Translations under genes and position numbers: made by a program
The notes under the pieces: generated by a model
Told to the model about the DNA's origin: nothing
Databases searched by the model: none
What the model saw: the letters and a program-made list of their open reading frames with translations, nothing else
Assembly: GCF_000002995.4 (NCBI RefSeq)
Contig: NW_025062478.1
Span: 13,403,245 to 13,467,244 of the forward strand
Direction of reading: 5' to 3'
Length of the DNA: 64,000 nt
DNA from: Brugia malayi
Taxonomy: Eukaryota; Nematoda; Chromadorea; Rhabditida; Onchocercidae
Part shown: in pieces, positions 20,120-32,418 of the stretch
Layout of the letters: each line of letters opens with the position of its first letter
How positions within the stretch are numbered: position 1 is the first letter of the stretch

Positions 20120-21262
20120 TTACTGAATACAATGCATAGGTTTATTTATGACATGAGTTACCATGTGAGACTGCAAACTGTGTTTTCGGGTGTAACTTTT
20201 TCCGCATTTCGAACAACTGTACGGCTTCTCACCGGTATGAGTCATCATATGCCTTTTCATGTTACCGGACACAATGAAACTTTTTCCGCATCTCGGACAA
20301 CTGTACGGTTTCTCACCGGTATGAATCATCATATGTTTTTTCATACTTTGGGAGTGAGTGAAATTCTGTTTGCATATCGAACAACAGTACGGCTTTTCAC
20401 CGGTATGAGTCATCATATGTTTCTTCATATTCGAGTAATCATTGAAAATTTTTTTGCATGTCGAACAACTGTACGGCTTTTCACCGGTATGAGTCATCAT
20501 ATGTCCTTTCATATGCGCAGAGAGACTAAAATTCTTTTTGCATATTGAACAACTGTACGGCTTTTGACCGGTATGAATCATCATGTGTGCTTTCATACTT
20601 TGGGACTGAGTAAAATTCTTTTTACATATCGGACAACTGTACGGCTTTTCACCGGTATGAGTCCTCATGTGTCCTTTCACATACGAAGAGCGACTGAAAT
20701 CCTTTTTGCATATCGAACAACTAAACGGCTTCTCACCGGTATGAGTCGTCATATGTTCTTTTATTTTTGCCACTTCCTTTCGACATATGTCACAACGCTG
20801 CTTTTTTATCGTCCTTTTTTCTTGCCTTGATAGCTCGATCACTTCCACCGGTGTTTCGATTGGAACGAATTGTCGCCGAAGTTTAATTCTTTCATCACTC
20901 ACTCCCTCCACTGATAAGCCTTGCGAATTATTTCCTTCCTGTTTCACTTTTGGAACTGGTGAATTTAGGGGTTTTATTTGAAGCATTTGCAAACCAACCT
21001 CTCCTTCATCTTTTCTTTCCACTGATAAGCATTGTGATCCATCCCCATCATCTCTCACTTTTGATATTGATAAATCCAACGGTTCTGTCTGATCCGTTTG
21101 CGCTGTCTCAAATCATATGAAATTAAATCACACTATGCAAGATTACAAGTCTTCAAGATATTGAACGATATGTTATATTTTGTTAACTTTAAGTGGACTT
21201 ACGGTAGTTTGAACATTGCTCAATTGGAAGACGAAAAACAAATAGATGAAATGCATGTCCAT
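20120..21262 (-). CDS. C2H2 zinc-finger protein 2, two exons (21262-21203, 21106-20120)
   Basis: This is a paralogue of the gene at 15155. Exon 1 (20 codons, MDMHFIYLFFVFQLSNVQTT) ends at GTAAGT (21202-21197). The 96-bp intron ends TTTGAG, and exon 2 continues in phase 0 with TAQTDQTEPLDLS. The 348-residue product keeps PLDLS (29-33), but the second motif has become PLNSP. It has one short first finger (from about 125) and seven canonical fingers with TGEKP linkers. The last finger of gene 1 is reduced to MHCIQ and a stop; beyond the stop the shifted frame still shows its remains, so a small deletion truncated the protein. Finger order differs from gene 1: the TQSQSMKA finger precedes SLSAHMKG here and follows it there. 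Likely a nuclear DNA-binding regulator; the splice model is inference supported by both paralogues. Confidence 0.78.
21203..21262 (-). other. Exon 1 of zinc-finger gene 2 (predicted)
   Basis: Twenty codons from the ATG at 21262 to a GTAAGT donor, hydrophobic from residue 4 to 14. Gene 1 begins at the second of its two methionines. Confidence 0.55.
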
Positions 21263-21970
21263 GAAAATAATTTCTTGTAAATTCTGAAAAGCATTCAAAT
21301 GCTCATTGATAAATGAGCAAAGGGTTTCTCCAAGAAATGTTTTTTTTTTTTTAATTATATTAGATTATTTACAAATTTATCATCAATTCCGAAAATCTTC
21401 CTTATAATTCAAAAATTTGAAAAGAGGTTACATCCTCTTTCGAAATAAATAAAGCAAAACTTACTGAATGGAATTTGTAGAAGGAAGTCTGACAGAGATC
21501 AGCCGATCAATTCTGTTAATTATGGTTGGAGAATTGTATGTATAAATGCTTATTCAAATGGGAGTGGCAAACTACGTGTACTGATAATATAGAATATAAA
21601 ATATTTGCGCATAATAATACGAAATAGCAATCATTGTTTAATCCTTTACATCAAATTATTTCATTTCAAATGCTACATTGCATTGTTGAAAATAATTTTA
21701 TGCAAAGCAGTTGTGACATTTTTTGTAATTTTATTTCATTTCGCTTCGATTTTTCCATGCATCCAAGTCTTTTGGATTATTAACGAAAGGAGAAAATTAC
21801 ATTGCTGCATCTCTTATAATTGATAATATTAATTTATAAATGATAAATGATTTCACCAAATCTTTCGTTTGGATTTTAAATTTTCAAATTTTCTTTGTAT
21901 CAATAATCATATCTAATATGATTTGCTGAAGTTAGCTGTCAAACGAGTACCAATTGATAATTCCTAATAC
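21263..21970. repeat. Upstream flank of zinc-finger gene 2, left arm of an inverted duplication
   Basis: Related to 16341-17160 in direct orientation and to 23850-24290 in inverted orientation. A T-rich run lies at 21341-21354. No gene is seen; the promoter of gene 2 should lie here. Confidence 0.65.
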
Positions 21971-22207
21971 TTATGAACCTTTTAAATGCCAATCATAATG
22001 AAACTGAAAAGGAAAAAAAGACGGTGGTAAAGTTCTATCAATTACTGCATTGTGTCTGATTAGCATCACTTGAAATGCTGAACCGGAAGTTATCAGTTCG
22101 CCATCCATGGCTATGTAGCTAATAGAGATGCCTAATGGCTCCAAGCAACAAGCTCGGACTGGAACTATCTGCAATTCCACACCGTTAAATTTAAGGGCAG
22201 GCTTCAT
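21971..22207 (-). CDS. Hypothetical 78-codon frame, conserved in an inverted copy
   Basis: The frame starts MKPALKFNGVELQIVPVRAC and has mixed, protein-like composition, unlike the low-complexity frames around it. A diverged inverted copy lies at about 23330-23520, where ITSGPAFH-type text is shared but the frame is broken. A TTTTCAG sequence inside the frame matches the nematode splice acceptor consensus, so its 3' part (after about 22008) could instead be a separate exon. I recognise no domain. It could be an exon of an unrecognised gene or chance. Confidence 0.25.
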   Translation of the reverse strand: MKPALKFNGVELQIVPVRACCLEPLGISISYIAMDGELITSGSAFQVMLIRHNAVIDRTLPPSFFPFQFHYDWHLKGS

Positions 22208-23329
22208 TTTGTTCTTATAAACAAGAATCTAATTTGTACATGTTTGCATAAGTCCTCGTGGCTTTCTTTAATTGAATTTTAAACAGATTCAAATAACAGG
22301 CAAAAAAGAATAAGTCAAATGTGAACAGTAGTTTATTCCAAGTATCAGCCGTGATTTAACATTGTTCCAATCGATATATGTTAAATACAGGAAGTTATCA
22401 TCCATCATCCAAACATGGAAGATAAAGGTTCGTCTTTCATCCTCTTTCTTCGACATATAGGGAAAGTTTCTTTACAGATTCAAATAACGAACTATTCGTT
22501 ATCAATGACTAAATAAGTTAATGACTTAAAATGATATTTCATTCCATCAACTAAACAGACGATTTAGCAAAAAAAGAATGAATTAATCCAACCATCACTT
22601 AATGCCTAATGAGCAAACATTTAAGATCTTAAAATCTATTCCAAAAAAAAAAAAAAACAAAAAGACGATGAAAAAGCTCATTTCGGAATGGATGAAACTG
22701 GAGGGGTGAGAGAAAAACTTACTCAAATGAGAAAAGTTTGTCATTATTACTACATCTCTTGAACTGCTTATATTACACTCATACAAGCTTTTCAATTTCT
22801 TGTTTGCTCCTGACATTAACAACCTCTCAAAAAAAAATCTCACGTAGTTGTAACTGACTTTTCAAAGAAGAGATTAACAATGAAATTCCATTTGTTTGAT
22901 AGATTTGGCATTGCTGGCATTTTAAATATTTTAACATTCCAACGTCTGCAAACCATACATGAAAATATAATTCGCTTCACTGCAGCCTTTCCTTTCGAAA
23001 GAAGCTTTTTTTTTTTTTTTTAGAGAAAGTATATGAAATGTGTTTTGGAATTTTTTGTACAAATTAACAATTTAATTGGTTTGACTTAAATCAGCAGAAA
23101 TTTTGAAGTTACTATTTTTTGTTGTCGTCATTTCGCTGGCTTTAAATTTCTAGATGTGTGCAGATGGCATCTAACACTGAAAATATGTGAAAAATTGGAA
23201 TTGAAAAATTGATGATAATTGCCAATTTCAATTTTGTAATTTATTCCTATTGGAAACATAAAGATTGTAATATTCTGTCATCCATTAGAGTAAGCAATAA
23301 CATCGATCATAGCTTCTCGCAACCTTGTG
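22208..23329. other. Spacer between the arms of the inverted duplication
   Basis: AT-rich, with A and T homopolymers at about 22645-22656 and 23009-23022. The open frame at 22595-22843 is low complexity. I see no gene or RNA. Confidence 0.5.
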
Positions 23330-24400
23330 CAAGTATAACCATTAGGCAACTTTAATGGTTACATAAGCATAGATGTCGAACCGATAACTTCCGGTCCAGC
23401 ATTTCATGTGTACTAACAGATATGGTACAACATTTATCGGAAGGAACCAACGTTGCTGATCACTATCAGTAGTTTGGACTTTACCATCTTTTTTCTCTTT
23501 TCTACTTTTATTATGCCTGGAATTTGAAAAGTTGATGTCTATTAGAAATCATTAATTGGTATTCATTTGGCAGCTATTTTCATCACGTGGTGTTATACAC
23601 AATGACTGTATTTACACACATAACACAAAGCAAAATTGAAAATTAAGTTTAAAAATGAAGTCCAAACAAAATATTTGATGAAACATTTAACATTATAAAT
23701 CAATATCACCAATATTTTAATATGCTATTATCATATCATTAATTATAAGAAACGCAGCATCTAGTTTCCCTCTCTCATTAACATTTCCAAAGATTGGAAA
23801 ATATGGAGAAAATAGTGCGAAATGAAATAAAATTTTAAAAAATGCCACCAATGCTTTGCATAAATTATTTTCAACAGTATGATATAGCAGCTGGAAGAAA
23901 ACTTATTTAGTGTAAAGGATTAAACAATGATTGCTATTCATATCATTATGTGTAATATTTCATATTCTACTATTATTATTATTATACCCTATATTGTTTG
24001 TTATACATGGACGTAAGAGTTTGCACCCCCATTTGAATAAGCATTTATAGATGCAATTATCTAGCAATACCTAAAAAAATGATCGGATGTGATCGGCCTC
24101 TGTTAAACTCTCTTTCACAATTTTCATTCATTTATTTCGGCAGAGGATGGTACCTCTTTTCAGAATTTTAACTTATGAGATTTTGGGGCTCGATGATAAT
24201 AATTTAGAAAAGTATTTGCTTGAAGAAATTTTCCCTGTGTGTATTTGTCAAATTTGAATGTTTTCCAGATTTGGCAAGAAAATATTTTCAGTGACATGCA
24301 TTTGATATATTTCTTTTTCGTCTTCCAAGTGAGCAAATATTCAAACTACCGTAAGTCCATTTAAAGTTAACAAAATGTAACATAATGTTGCAATACCTTG
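23330..24400 (+). pseudogene. Inverted copy of the zinc-finger upstream region with a broken exon 1
   Basis: This is the inverted counterpart of roughly 21107-22207: first a decayed copy of the 78-codon frame (23330-23520), then the upstream flank (23850-24290), then exon 1 from the ATG at 24296 with a frameshift near 24335, and a preserved GTAAGT donor at 24351. The intron start continues to about 24400, but no finger-coding exon follows. This is a promoter-and-exon-1 remnant of a third or fourth gene copy in the opposite direction. Confidence 0.65.
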
Positions 24401-25329
24401 AGAAATAAAATTTTGCACAGTGTAAACTTTTTTTGCACACTATGTGCAGTAAAATTTTTTTATGCACAATTTTTTTTATATTTTGCATACTATGTGCAGT
24501 AAATATTTTCAGAGTAAACACGGCTTGAAAGCGCACATTTAAACAGAAGAAATGCTCTCTGCTCTTTCTGTTGTTGATCATTTATATTTTCTATTGATCG
24601 AATTCTTGTTGCTTACTGTTTTTTTATTGATAAGTTATTATTATTGACTCTTTAATTAAATTAGCTAAAATTAATTTCAACATTTAAAAAAAAATTGAAA
24701 TCATTTCTAATTGCAAATTTATTTAATTTCTGCATTGAAAGTTTCCTTTAAAGTTAATATTTAAAACTTTTTTTTCGCATGAATGTCAAAAATCACTGTC
24801 AAAATATAAGCAGATCAAGTGTAAGGCAAATAAAAGTAATCAATTAAGTTCAAAAAATATTTATTTTTAAATGAATTATATTTTTCAGCATTGGTAGAAG
24901 TTAATTGAAACAGAATTAAGAAAAATTAAAACTTTTTCAACATTTAATTTATAAAAACTTTAAAAAGCTGTCAAAATTTCTTAAATAACCCTATCCAACA
25001 ATTCTTGCATCAGGATTTGACAGTTCCTTTGATGTACTTCTTGTAACATCCATAGTGCATTTGTTATGCTGTGTTTTTCAATAACCAAGTAGCATATTTC
25101 GCAAATAAAACTATTTTACCAAAATTTAGTTTGTTCTACAATTACAATTTACCATTTTTTTGAAGGTCAGCGTAATTCCAGTAAATAACTTGCAAATTAA
25201 ACATAAAAATACTATGATAAACTTTTTTGCGAAGCATTAGAGAGGTTGAATGAGAAAAAAAAATTATAAGTATGGTCTTAATGAGTAAATAGATCAATCA
25301 TTCTTATGAATTTCAGTAGGGTGCGAGGG
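24401..25329. other. AT-rich spacer without a recognisable feature
   Basis: A short direct repeat containing TGCACACTATGTGCAGTAAA / TGCATACTATGTGCAGTAAA occurs near 24435 and 24484. Otherwise nothing is seen. Confidence 0.5.
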
Positions 25330-25635
25330 CAGTTGTAGGAATGGACAGTACAATAGGGTAGGCTATTGTAGGGTTAGGGTTCAATTTTATAGCTCTGTCA
25401 CTTTTAGTAGTAGGTAGAATTGTGGGTTCCAGCTTTGCTAGCGCTTGTAGCTATAGGATTGCTGCTATCGCAATGACATTAACGAAAAAAAAGGGAAGGA
25501 AAGACTTAAGTAATAGCAGCAGCAGCAGCAGTACTGATGATCTCTATGTCATCAGCAAGTGTTGCTATGAGTTTGTCTTGCTGCAACCGCAAGTGCTGCT
25601 ATTCTTCTTGGTGTATTTGCAACTTGGTGGGAAAT
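25330..25635 (+). pseudogene. Possible bacterial membrane-protein fragment, unidentified
   Basis: More GC-rich than its surroundings and directly attached to insert copy B. A broken plus-strand frame reads FIALSLLVVGRIVGSSFASA, then a lysine patch and a serine run from an AGC microsatellite (25504-25531). Another frame gives AATASAAILLGVFATWW. This suggests decayed membrane-protein coding sequence of bacterial origin. I cannot name it, and copy A lacks it. Confidence 0.3.
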
Positions 25636-25820
25636 AGCAACGGTAGATTATTACTCAAAAGCAATGCTTTAAAAGAATCAAAAGTGGAGAGAGATATGAA
25701 GAATTATTTGCCTTCTTAAAGAGTTCAAAAGCCTATATAAAAGGCATGCATATGACATTTGCAGATATTTTCAATCCGCAGGAAATTGCAGATCTAATCG
25801 GTTACTTGAGTGTCAAGTAA
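25636..25820 (+). pseudogene. Wolbachia-type cytochrome c, C-terminal fragment (insert copy B)
   Basis: Matches copy A (5500-5699) closely. Across one frameshift it reads LFAFLKSSKAYIKGMHMTFA, then NPQEIADLIGYLSVK and a stop. The KGxxMxF and DLIGYL elements of class I cytochrome c are present; the haem-attachment motif is not. It is slightly nearer the family consensus than copy A (EIADLIGYL versus EIEDLIGYL). It forms a pair with the hydrolase pseudogene that follows. Confidence 0.6.
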
Positions 25821-25850
25821 ACGATAGTCAGGTTGCTATACCAAAATAAC

Positions 25851-26040
25851 ATGGATTACAGCATTACTTTGCTTGATGAAAACAGTAAGCACATAGCACA
25901 TTGCGAGCTACAAAGGAAAAAAAAAAGCTTCCATAGTCTTTTTCGGTGGATTTTCATTCAATATGAAAGGAATTAGAACAGCTGCTATTTAAAAATTTTG
26001 TCAAGAAACTCATATAGCATTTGTGTTATTTGATGGTTAT
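25851..26040 (+). pseudogene. Alpha/beta hydrolase pseudogene copy B, 5' part
   Basis: From the ATG at 25851 the sequence follows copy A (5730-5945) with the same in-frame stop before KFCQETHIAF. About 14 bases (the DYFGHG region) are missing just before Pao element 2. The gene resumes on the far side of the element at 32874. Confidence 0.75.
26036..26040. repeat. Target-site duplication of Pao element 2, left copy
   Basis: GTTAT next to the 5' LTR, repeated at 32869-32873. The uninterrupted site is visible in copy A near 5934. Confidence 0.9.
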
Positions 26041-26574
26041 TGTCGAGAACAAGCTCGAAATTCCACTAGAAATAATCTTTGTACCGAACAATCGAATTTA
26101 GCAAAGGGTCAAATTTAAATCAATGTATTTATATTTAAGCAAATCATGTTAATCATTTATTGTAAGTTTTATTGTAATTCAAATTCTTTAATGACTCATA
26201 GATGGTAATGTGTTAACAAATTCCCGTGCTAATCTGTCATATTATCTAATGCACATCTTTCCAATCCTTTGTTTGTTATCTAATTCCGTTTACAAAAACT
26301 ATCTTTCCCATAGCCTTCCTCCTAGCTTCCATTGTATCAATCGCTTTATCTCTCCACCCTCAAATCATGCTATATAAGGGCAATTACCACTCAACCGGGG
26401 GATTGTTCCAGAAGTCTCCCCGTTGCTTAGCTCATCCTCCTCACTAAATTGTCAAACTACTTATTGCTTGTTTGGTTTAATTACCCAAGATAAAGCACTC
26501 GACTCAATTGTGCAAGTAAAACAACCCAATTCAATCCATTCACAACACCAATCCAATCCAATACAATCACAACA
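26041..26574 (+). repeat. 5' LTR of Pao element 2
   Basis: 534 bp, TGTCGAGAAC to CACAACA. A TATATAAGGG sequence near 26370 is a plausible TATA box for the element promoter. Compared with the 3' LTR it has an extra TAGC-type 4-bp insertion near 26326. Confidence 0.92.
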
Positions 26575-26581
26575 AATTTTA

Positions 26582-26595
26582 TGGTGCCACGAGCC
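26582..26595 (+). promoter_or_regulatory. Primer-binding site, Pao element 2
   Basis: TGGTGCCACGAGCC, seven bases after the 5' LTR, identical to the site in element 1. Confidence 0.8.
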
Positions 26596-26601
26596 GGGAA
26601 C

Positions 26602-29600
26602 ATGTCATCCATCATCATCAGAACCGCAGACCAAACAAAACGAAGATTGTGTGAAGTCCTCAACGAAATCAAGCGTCTGAACTTGGATTCGGTCGACCAA
26701 ATGACAACAACCGACGAAACAATCCGTCTTCATCAGGAACGGAGAAGGATCACCTAAGAAAAAATCATGCATATACAAATATACATAGAGGCGTTGGAAT
26801 CGGTCAATACAGAGTGGAAACAATTCATCCAGCAGATTTCAGTCTCAACCAAAAGAAAAGAAGAAGAAGATCGATACCTTCAGATAAACGATGATGAATC
26901 AGGTATTACCAACTTAATTTTACAAGCAAAACAAACTGTAGTCATTTTAAAAATGTATCAAAATGATTCGGAGTTCATATTACAACGGTTAAATCAGTCT
27001 ATGGTAAGGGAGGAAACAACTCAACCCAAGGAACCCACACAAGCGGGTAAATACCCTACAGTAAATCTCCCACAACTACCACTGCCCACATTCAGTGGGA
27101 ATCCAAGACGCTGGAGGGAATTTTGGAATAGCTTTGATACAGCTATACATCAACAAGCAATTCCCGATATCCATAAACTAAACTATCTCATCGCATGTCT
27201 CAAAGGAGACGCCCTCCAAGCTATCAGAGGTTATGACATAACTCCGGAGAATTACAGTATCGTAAGAAATGTCCTCGTCGAAAAGTTTGGGCAGCCTTAC
27301 GCCATCAAACGAGCCTTGTTCACCGAATTATACTCCATCAAAAAGAACGATAGAGAGTGGAAAGCAACGCTTGAGGCCATTGAGCGAACACTTCGACAAT
27401 TGGAGGCCATCGGTGAGAATTTAGAGCAGTCCGGTATCGAAATAGCTGTGGAAGGGAAATTGCCAACCTGGATCCTAGAACAGGTTTACAGAAGAAAGAG
27501 GCAGGAATCGTGGTCTGTCACCAAACTCCGAAACTTCCTCACGGAGCTTGCATCTGTGAACGAAGAAGTAGTACAAAGCCAGTCCCTATGGTTTAAAGGG
27601 AATATGGAGAATCAATCTCCAATAAAAGGCAAGCCAAGACCACGACACAATCCCAATGAGACTTCAGCCTTAACAACCTCTGTTCCGGAGAAACCCATCA
27701 TCAAAGCCCTATCAAGACCTTGTGCACTATGCAACAAGAATCACTGGGATGAAGAGTGCCAGATTTATCCCACTCTCAAACAAAGGCTGCAACGTCTGAA
27801 GAAACTAAACGCTTGCCTCAACTGCTTCAAGATCGGACATATGGTAGCCAGATGCAAAAACAAGAAACGGAATTGCTTCCACTGCAAGGGTCAACACAAT
27901 TCCGCGCTGTACCCTAACAAATTCAAAGAAATGCCCAGTAAACCAGAGGATCCAGACTCCACTACCACGACAAATATAATAGTCGAAAAAGAGAAGAAAC
28001 GTGACAAGCGCATCCTACTCTTATGCAAGCAGATAAATGTGTTCAACCCAACTAATCCAAATACTCAACAAAGGGCTTTAGCCCTATTCGACGTTGGATC
28101 ACAATTATCCTTTGTTTCAAAGAACTTAGCCAAACAACTAATGCTTAACGAAACAGATGAAGGGAAATTAAACATCGCTTCATTCGGCAAAAAGGACCCG
28201 AACACGCACCTTACAACCAGAATTGAAATAGGGATAAAAATCGATAAGGACCGTACAGTGTTGCTCGAAGCGAACACCGTGGACTATTTAACAAACAAAC
28301 TACAAGTAATCAACTTAAGTGAAAGCGACATACGATCCCTCAAAGGAAGTCCAACAATTGATTTCCACAGTGAATGGAAGCAACCGGATATATTAATAGG
28401 AGCCAACCACTTCTTTCAATTCATCAATTTCGACAAAGCAGAGAATCTGCAATCGGGATTCACACTGCTCCACACTAAAATGGGCCCGATCCTGGCTGGG
28501 TCTGGCTATACAAAGAAAATTTCTCCCAATTCACGAATGTCCTCACAAATAGTTTACGCCGCTAACACGATCAACGTTCCAGATTTAGATCAATTCTGGA
28601 AACTGGAACTAATAGGCATACAAGACAAACCCGAGATCAATGACGATGAAGAAGCCTTAAAACAATTTAAGAAAACGATTAGAAAATCCGATGGACTATA
28701 CCAGGTCGCATGGCCATGGAAAGATACCAGTTCCAAATTAAGCGACAATTTCGAATTATGTCTCGGACGCTTACAGTCGTTAATCAAGCGACTTCACCGC
28801 AACCAACATCTACTTACCACATACAATGAAACAATCAATGAACAGTTAAGATCCAATGTCATCGAAAGGGTAAGTCATTTCACAAACCATCAAGGTATTA
28901 TCCATTACTTGCCCCATCATGAAGTGGTAAAATCAGATAACACCACGACAAAGGTCAGAATAGTTTATGACGCTTCCGCTCACCTCAGAGGCAGGAAAAG
29001 CTTAAACGATGTCTTGTATCGAGGCCCTATCACCCTTCCCGATTTAGCTGAAATATTAATTCGACTAAGAACAATGAAAATCATCATAATAGCTAACGTC
29101 GAAAAGGCCTTCCTACAGTTAGAGTTGCTGCCAAGGGAACGGGACTGCACGCGCTTTCTATGGGTAAAAGATATTCAGAAACAGGTGGACAGAGATAATT
29201 TAATATGCTATCGATTCAAAAGGGTTCCCTTTGGAGTGATATCGTCACCCTTTTTATTATCAGCAACTCTCAATTATCATTTGCAACATTATGAGACTGA
29301 AACTGCACGTGAAATCAAGAAGAATCTCTACGTCGACAATATCATCTTATCAGCGAGCCATGAAAAGGAAGCCTTGAATAAATATGAAGAAACAAAATCA
29401 ATTTTCAAGGATGCGTCAATGAACGTGCGAGAATTCCTCTCAAATGACCAGACATTCAATGAGCAACTACCCAAGTCGGACCGAGCATGAATGAGTCAAA
29501 TAAAGAAAATATTAGGGATTAAGTGGAATCCACACAAGGATCATATCCAAATAACACTAAATCCATGGACCGAACAAACAACAACAAAAAGAACTATTCT

Positions 29601-32418
29601 ACGGTTCATCGCCTCACAATACGACCCACTTGGATTCCTAGTACCACTGATAGTACCGTTCAAGATATTTCTCCAAGAACTCTGGAGAAAAAACATACAT
29701 TGGGATCAACCCCTCGACAATCAATTGATTGAAACCTGGAACAATCTTGTGGTAGAATGCCCAACTCATATCAAGGAAATCCCGCGATTCACAATCGATT
29801 TATCACAATAAATTACCTTTCATGTTTTCACCGATGCATCTACAGTGGCATATGCTGCAGTAGTATACGCCCATCAAAATACGCATACGTCGTTACTCTT
29901 CGCTAAATCACGATTAGCACCTATTAAAGGAATGACGATACCAAAGCTAGAATTACTAGCTATTCTCATCGGTGTACGCGCAGCTCAGTTTGTCATCAAA
30001 CAAATGGAATTAGAAAATCCAAAGGTAGTGGTATGGTCGGACTCTCGCTGTGCACTACATTGGATACAAAACAATTCTCGCCTCCTACCAAAATTTATAC
30101 AGAATCGTGTGGAAGAAATACAAATGGCGAAATTCGCATATCGGTATATCCCAAGCGAACACAATCCAGCAGACATTGCTACCAGAGGAACCTTTCCGAC
30201 TCGTCTAATAAGTTACGAGCCTTGGTGGAGCGGGCCCACATGGATCAATGGTAATGAACCGAATTGGCCTCATTGGGAATACGACGTTCCACAAGAAGAG
30301 GATAACGAAGAAGATAAGAATATAGTAGCAACAACAACCACAGAAGAAATCATCAATACAAATCGAATCAATCTCCTGGAGGCAAAACGATTCAGTAAAT
30401 GGACAAAGATGATAAGAACAACAGTAAGAGTACTAAAATTTCTCAAAAAATTATCTAAAGGAAAATTAACCTGGTTAAGCAGCGTATCAGAAAGGAATCC
30501 GATTACACCCGAGGATTACAATCTCGTTGCGGAACTACTAATAAAACAATCCCAATCGGAAGGTATAACAGCAGAAGAAGTGGAAAAGTACAATCTGCAC
30601 TATGCAGACAGGTACTGGAGATTCCAAAGCAGACTACAATTGCCGAACGACAGGGAATACTCATCCCAAACAATATATCTCCCCAGACACAATCGAATAA
30701 TAGAACTAATTATTCAACACCACCACGAAACGACGCATCATGGAGGTATCCCTCAAACTATTTCCAGAATAAGAAAGCTTTACTGGATTCCGAAAGGAAG
30801 GGCTGAAGTCAAGAAGGTGTTAAACCGCTGTATGAGTTGCAAACGCTGGAAAGCCAAGCCATTCAAATTGCCACCTATGCCAAATTATCCGCAAGAGCGG
30901 ATCACTGAATCAAGAACGTTTGGACGAATTGGCCTCGACTATTTGGGGCCGATTACTGTGAAGATACAATTGGAAAAAGCAAAGCGATGGATCGCCTTGT
31001 TCACATGCTTCACCACCAGAGCGGTACATTTGGAAATGGTGGACGATCTATCAGCGGAAAGTTTCCTAACTGCATTAAGAAGATTTGTTGCGCGACGCGG
31101 CTATCCCGAACTCATTCTTTCGGACAATGCCACCCAATTTCAGGCAGTTTTTCAAGCCATAAAAACGCAAGAATCACAACTCTCTAATTTCCTTGCTGAG
31201 AAAGGAATCAAATGTAAGACTATAACACCGAGAGCACCATGGAGCGGCGGAATCTACGAAAGATTAATCGGGCTAACAAAAAGGAGTTTAAGAAGAGCTA
31301 TCGGTAGACGACTGCTTAAGGAAGGGGAACTAATCACACTGATTATCGAAGTGGAAAGCATTCTTAATACTTGCCCCTTAACTTACGTAAATTTCGACGA
31401 CTCAATTATTTTGCGACCAATAGACTTCATCATTCCCAATGCTTCTTTGTCTATACTGAATAGCAATAACGACAGAGAAGACGAATTCTCACCTTATAGT
31501 CTAACCACACAAGAAAGGTTACTTCAACACTGGTCGAATACCCTAGAAACATTGAAAACATTTTGGGAGATATGGAAAGACGAATACTTGAATAGCTTAA
31601 AGGATCGATACCAATTAGAACATAAATCTCCAAGAAATGTAGAAAAGAGACAGCCGATAGAAGGAGAAGTGGTACTGTTAAATGAGCCTCATGCACCACG
31701 TGGTACATGGAAACTAGCAAGGATAAAGAAATTAAACGTAGCCAATGATGGGTACGTCAGGAGCGCTCAGATCGAAACATCGTCAGGAAAACTTCTAAAT
31801 CGACCTGTAAGCACGTTGTATCCACTTGAAGTTACTCCAGAAGAACAGTCTACTCCGGAGAACCCCGCGAACCCATCAGAGAGAGCAGAACCAATTATCC
31901 AAAACCGAAACACCACAACTAACACGAAGATTTCGAGTGAAAGTGGTGAGGAGCAACCTATTGCTCATCGAACACGGAGCCAGACAAATTTACAAAAAAG
32001 GGAGAAGTCAAATTTCGTTTTAACCAACTTACTGTTAACAGTAGCAATATCGATAATTCTACAAGCAGCAGAAACGAAGGAATGCAAATGGACATCAGGT
32101 GTTCCATTTAACATGCCTCAGAAATGGAATTGCAAAACAATTGAAACTCGTAACGCCACACCGATTCGAATTACAGTCTACACGCATGTTCATGTGAAAA
32201 TACCTACCACCATCCCTTTACATTTAATTCAAACTTGTACTACCCATAATCAAGGTTTAGAAAGTGTTGAAGATCACAATGTTTTATCCTATAAACCCCA
32301 AATCTATCCATTAGAATACTTTTCGCTCTTCCCTCGGGAGTGTCGAGAACAAGCTCGAAATTCCACTAGAAATAATCTTTGTACCGAACAATCGAATTTA
32401 GCAAAGGGTCAAATTTAA
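26602..32418 (+). pseudogene. Pao-family gag-pol (plus env-like tail), element 2, three in-frame stops
   Basis: A single reading frame runs from the ATG at 26602 to the stop at 32416-32418. It is broken only by TAA at 26755, TGA at 29488 and TAA at 29809, with no frameshift. Domains follow element 1: Gag with LPQLPLPTFSGNPRRW; zinc knuckles near 27721-27910 (the last has YPN where CPN would supply a cysteine); protease FDVGSQ near 28087; reverse transcriptase with YVDN near 29330; RNase H FTDAS near 29827 and WSDSRCA near 30037; integrase HHCC near 30715-30840; LDYLGP, SDNATQ and GGIYERLIG near 30937, 31120 and 31246. The RT core reads IIANVEKAF, so its catalytic aspartate is asparagine. The stops plus this change mark it as dead. 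The last codons lie in the 3' LTR. Confidence 0.92.
32010..32415 (+). other. Env-like membrane segment at the end of the element 2 frame
   Basis: After the integrase tail the frame continues for about 135 codons not present in element 1. A hydrophobic stretch (NLLLTVAISIILQAA, about 32025-32070) is followed by a cysteine-containing ectodomain-like region with NAT and NST glycosylation sequons, and the frame runs into the LTR. This resembles the start of an envelope-type glycoprotein fused in frame, truncated by the LTR or by an internal deletion. The homologous viral family cannot be stated from sequence alone. Confidence 0.45.

Noticed and set aside
24288..24581. 97-codon minus-strand frame
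   Set aside because: It lies opposite the inverted exon 1 copy and has no independent support.
25422..25719. Serine-rich coding frames at 25422-25637 and 25537-25719
   Set aside because: The serine run comes from an AGC microsatellite, and the second frame runs into the cytochrome c pseudogene in the wrong frame.
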